Source of the DNA: Actinomycetota bacterium
GTDB taxonomy: Bacteria; Actinomycetota; Actinomycetes; Actinomycetales; Cellulomonadaceae
Direction of reading: 5' to 3'
Assembly (NCBI GenBank): GCA_018898235.1
Contig: JAHIJU010000440.1
Coordinates: 1-15,297, forward strand
DNA length: 15,297 bases
This document shows positions 13,640 to 15,297 of this stretch, one piece after another. Below the pieces are notes generated by a model that was not told the DNA's origin, did not search any database, and saw only the letters and a program-made list of their open reading frames with translations. Both the position numbers and the translations under genes were made by a program. How positions within the stretch are numbered: position 1 is the stretch's first letter; each line of letters begins with the position of its first letter.

Positions 13640-15235
13640 ATGGCCGACCTCTTCGACGACTATCCGGGTGGCGTGGCCTGGGACGAGATGGTCGAGGCGG
13701 CGGGTGTGCGCAGGCCGTACCGGCGTGTGAACGAGGCGCTGTCGACGATGTCCCTCGCCGATGTGCGGGCCCGTGCCGAGTCCCTCGCCGGCAGCTACCT
13801 GCGGCAGGGCGTGACCTTCGACTTCGCGGGTGAGGAACGACCGTTCCCGATCGACGTCGTGCCCCGGGTCATCGGCGGTGACGAGTGGGACCTGGTCGCG
13901 CCGGGCGTCGCGCAGCGGGTCCGCACGCTGGAGGCGTTCCTCGCGGATGTCTACGGCTCCCAGCAGGTGGTGGCCGACGGGGTGGTGCCGCGTTCGGTGA
14001 TCGTCTCCTCGACCCATTTCCACCGGGCCGCCCGCGGCGTCGTCCCGCCGAACGGCGTCCGGGTGCACGTGTCCGGCATCGACCTCATCCGCGACTCGGC
14101 CGGCGGCTGGCGCGTGCTCGAGGACAACGTCCGGGTGCCGAGCGGGGTCAGCTACGTGCTGTCGAACCGTCAGGCGATGGCGCAGACCTTCCCCGAGCTG
14201 TTCGCCGCCCTACGGATCCGCCCCGTCAACGACTACCCGCGCAGGCTGCTCGCGGCCCTGCAGGCCGCGGCGCCCGCGGGGGTGGACGACCCCACGGTGG
14301 TGGTGCTCACGCCCGGCGTCTACAACAGCGCCTACTTCGAGCACACCCTGCTGGCGCGGACGATGGGCGTCGAGCTCGTCGAGGGTCCCGACCTGTTCTG
14401 CGCCGGGGGGCGGGTGTGGATGCGCACCACCCAGGGGCGGCGCCGGGTCGACGTCATCTACCGCCGCGTCGATGACGACTACCTCGACCCGGTGGTGTTC
14501 CGGGAGGGCTCGTTGCTCGGCAGCCCCGGCCTGATGACGGCGGCGCGCAACGGCACGGTGACCATCGCGAACGCCGTGGGCAACGGCGTCGCCGACGACA
14601 AGCTCGTCTACACCTACCTCCCCGACCTGGTCCGTTACTACCTGGGCGAGGAGCCGATCCTCCCGAACGTCGACACCTGGCGGCTGGAGGAGCCGGACTC
14701 GCTCGCCGAGGTGCTGGACCGGCTCGACGAGCTCGTCGTCAAACCGGTCGATGGTTCGGGCGGCAAGGGGATCGTCGTCGGTCCGGCAGCGTCGCGCGCC
14801 GAGCTGGACAGGTTGCGCACCCGGCTCCAGGACGATCCGCGGGGGTGGATCGCGCAGCCCGTCGTCCAGCTGTCCACCGTCCCGACCCTCGTGGAGGACG
14901 GGCTGCGACCGCGGCACGTCGACCTGCGCCCGTTCGCCGTCAACTCCGGCGACCAGGTGTACGTGCTGCCGGGTGGCCTCACGCGCGTGGCGCTGCCCGA
15001 GGGGGAGCTGGTGGTCAACTCCTCGCAGGGCGGCGGGTCGAAGGACACCTGGGTGCTCGGGGGCAGGATGCCCCGCCGCGAACCCGTCGGCGCCGCACGG
15101 CCGCAGCCGATCGACTCGGTTCACTCGGTGCCGATGTCGGCCAACCCGCACGACGAGGGCAGCCACGTCGTCATGCAGCAACAACAACAGCAGCAGCAGC
15201 AGCAGCAGCAGATCCTGCGAGGTGACCCGTGCTGA
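13640..15235 (+). CDS. Circularly permuted ATP-grasp type 2 protein with C-terminal poly-Gln tract
   Basis: A 531-residue protein of the circularly permuted ATP-grasp family (DUF404/DUF407). The N-terminal part contains FPIDVVPRVIGGDEWD, and the centre has LEDNVRVPSGVSYVLSNR (from about residue 160) and IANAVGNGVADDKLVY. The ATP-binding strand-loop is VVKPVDGSGGKGIVVG, with K368 and glycine-rich residues 372-377. Later come HVDLRPFAVNSG and VVNSSQGGGSKDTWVL. The family is predicted to catalyse ATP-dependent carboxylate-amine ligation, acting with an alpha-E protein and often a transglutaminase-like protease; the substrate is unknown. The alpha-E gene overlaps its stop here by 7 nt. Unusual is a run of 12 glutamines at 513-524, close to the C-terminus. 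ATG 13640 fits homology and a leaderless TAGTGT promoter. Confidence 0.92.
   Translation: MADLFDDYPGGVAWDEMVEAAGVRRPYRRVNEALSTMSLADVRARAESLAGSYLRQGVTFDFAGEERPFPIDVVPRVIGGDEWDLVAPGVAQRVRTLEAFLADVYGSQQVVADGVVPRSVIVSSTHFHRAARGVVPPNGVRVHVSGIDLIRDSAGGWRVLEDNVRVPSGVSYVLSNRQAMAQTFPELFAALRIRPVNDYPRRLLAALQAAAPAGVDDPTVVVLTPGVYNSAYFEHTLLARTMGVELVEGPDLFCAGGRVWMRTTQGRRRVDVIYRRVDDDYLDPVVFREGSLLGSPGLMTAARNGTVTIANAVGNGVADDKLVYTYLPDLVRYYLGEEPILPNVDTWRLEEPDSLAEVLDRLDELVVKPVDGSGGKGIVVGPAASRAELDRLRTRLQDDPRGWIAQPVVQLSTVPTLVEDGLRPRHVDLRPFAVNSGDQVYVLPGGLTRVALPEGELVVNSSQGGGSKDTWVLGGRMPRREPVGAARPQPIDSVHSVPMSANPHDEGSHVVMQQQQQQQQQQQQILRGDPC
15176..15211 (+). repeat. CAG/CAA triplet microsatellite encoding 12 glutamines
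   Basis: The codons are CAG, CAA three times, then CAG eight times, in frame at the end of the ATP-grasp gene. Length changes by replication slippage would stay in frame and alter only the poly-Gln length. The tract ends 17 nt before the alpha-E start. Confidence 0.95.
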
Positions 15236-15297
15236 GCCGCATCGCCGAGTCGTTGTTCTGGATCGGGCGCTACGTCGAGCGGGCGGACGACACCGCC
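15229..15297 (+). CDS. Alpha-E domain-containing protein (DUF403), 3'-truncated by the window
   Basis: Only the first 23 codons are present. GTG 15229 begins LSRIAESLFWIGRYVERADDTA, the very conserved N-terminus of alpha-E (DUF403) proteins, all-helical partners of the circularly permuted ATP-grasp family. A GAGGTGA Shine-Dalgarno (15219-15225) sits 3 nt upstream. The start overlaps the ATP-grasp stop by 7 nt, so the two are almost certainly one operon with coupled translation. The frame is open to the end of the window. Confidence 0.9.
   Translation, partial: MLSRIAESLFWIGRYVERADDTA

Noticed and set aside
13637..13644. GTCATGGC at the ATP-grasp start as another copy of the EAL-2 operator half-site
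   Set aside because: It has no second arm, and most of the match comes from the ATG context.

Overview
This window is chromosomal DNA from a very GC-rich actinobacterium. The evidence is strong GC3 bias, GTG starts, several apparent leaderless starts, and the core order leuS-degV-comEA-comEC-holA followed by an opposing rpsT. Mycobacterium tuberculosis has the same comEA-like/short comEC/holA/rpsT neighbourhood. I cannot fix the family or genus from sequence alone. GC-rich Micrococcales or Pseudonocardiales relatives would both fit.

Layout. The 3' end of a CYTH-domain gene (2-433) is followed by a membrane-anchored metallophosphoesterase (459-2147) and leuS (2173-5079). A tight downstream block follows: degV (5097-6122), comEA (6132-6968), comEC (6969-8486, starting on the base after the comEA stop) and holA (8483-9442, overlapping comEC by GTGA). 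The ComEC is a short form without a metallo-beta-lactamase domain. On the minus strand lie two tandem YuxH-type EAL-domain genes. The distal one (9471-10184) keeps most active-site residues, and the proximal one (10228-10950) has lost several. A roughly 200-bp divergent region holds a perfect 18-bp palindrome on the EAL start codon, a 20-bp-spaced direct repeat and a recognisable promoter. It leads into an unlisted 44-codon gene (11153-11287) for a small secreted peptide with a predicted 17-residue mature form ending GCCRSVY. After a 14-bp-stem hairpin comes an HTH (XRE)-TPR regulator (11452-12888) of RRNPP-like architecture, apparently leaderless. Three successive hairpins separate it from the convergent rpsT (13042-13302). 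Finally, a circularly permuted ATP-grasp gene with a poly-glutamine C-terminus (13640-15235) overlaps the start of an alpha-E (DUF403) gene cut by the window end.

The most interesting part is 9471-12888. Between holA and rpsT, which are neighbours in mycobacteria, sits a module with the parts of an exported-peptide/intracellular-receptor quorum-sensing system next to an intact/degenerate EAL pair. The peptide gene, TPR receptor, candidate operators and EAL pair are visible in the sequence. That they form one circuit is inference.

Several genes (459, 2173, 6132, 11452, 13640) have a TAGNNT or TACAAT hexamer 5-7 nt before the start codon and no Shine-Dalgarno, suggesting leaderless transcripts. 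The peptide gene, degV and rpsT instead carry good Shine-Dalgarno sequences.
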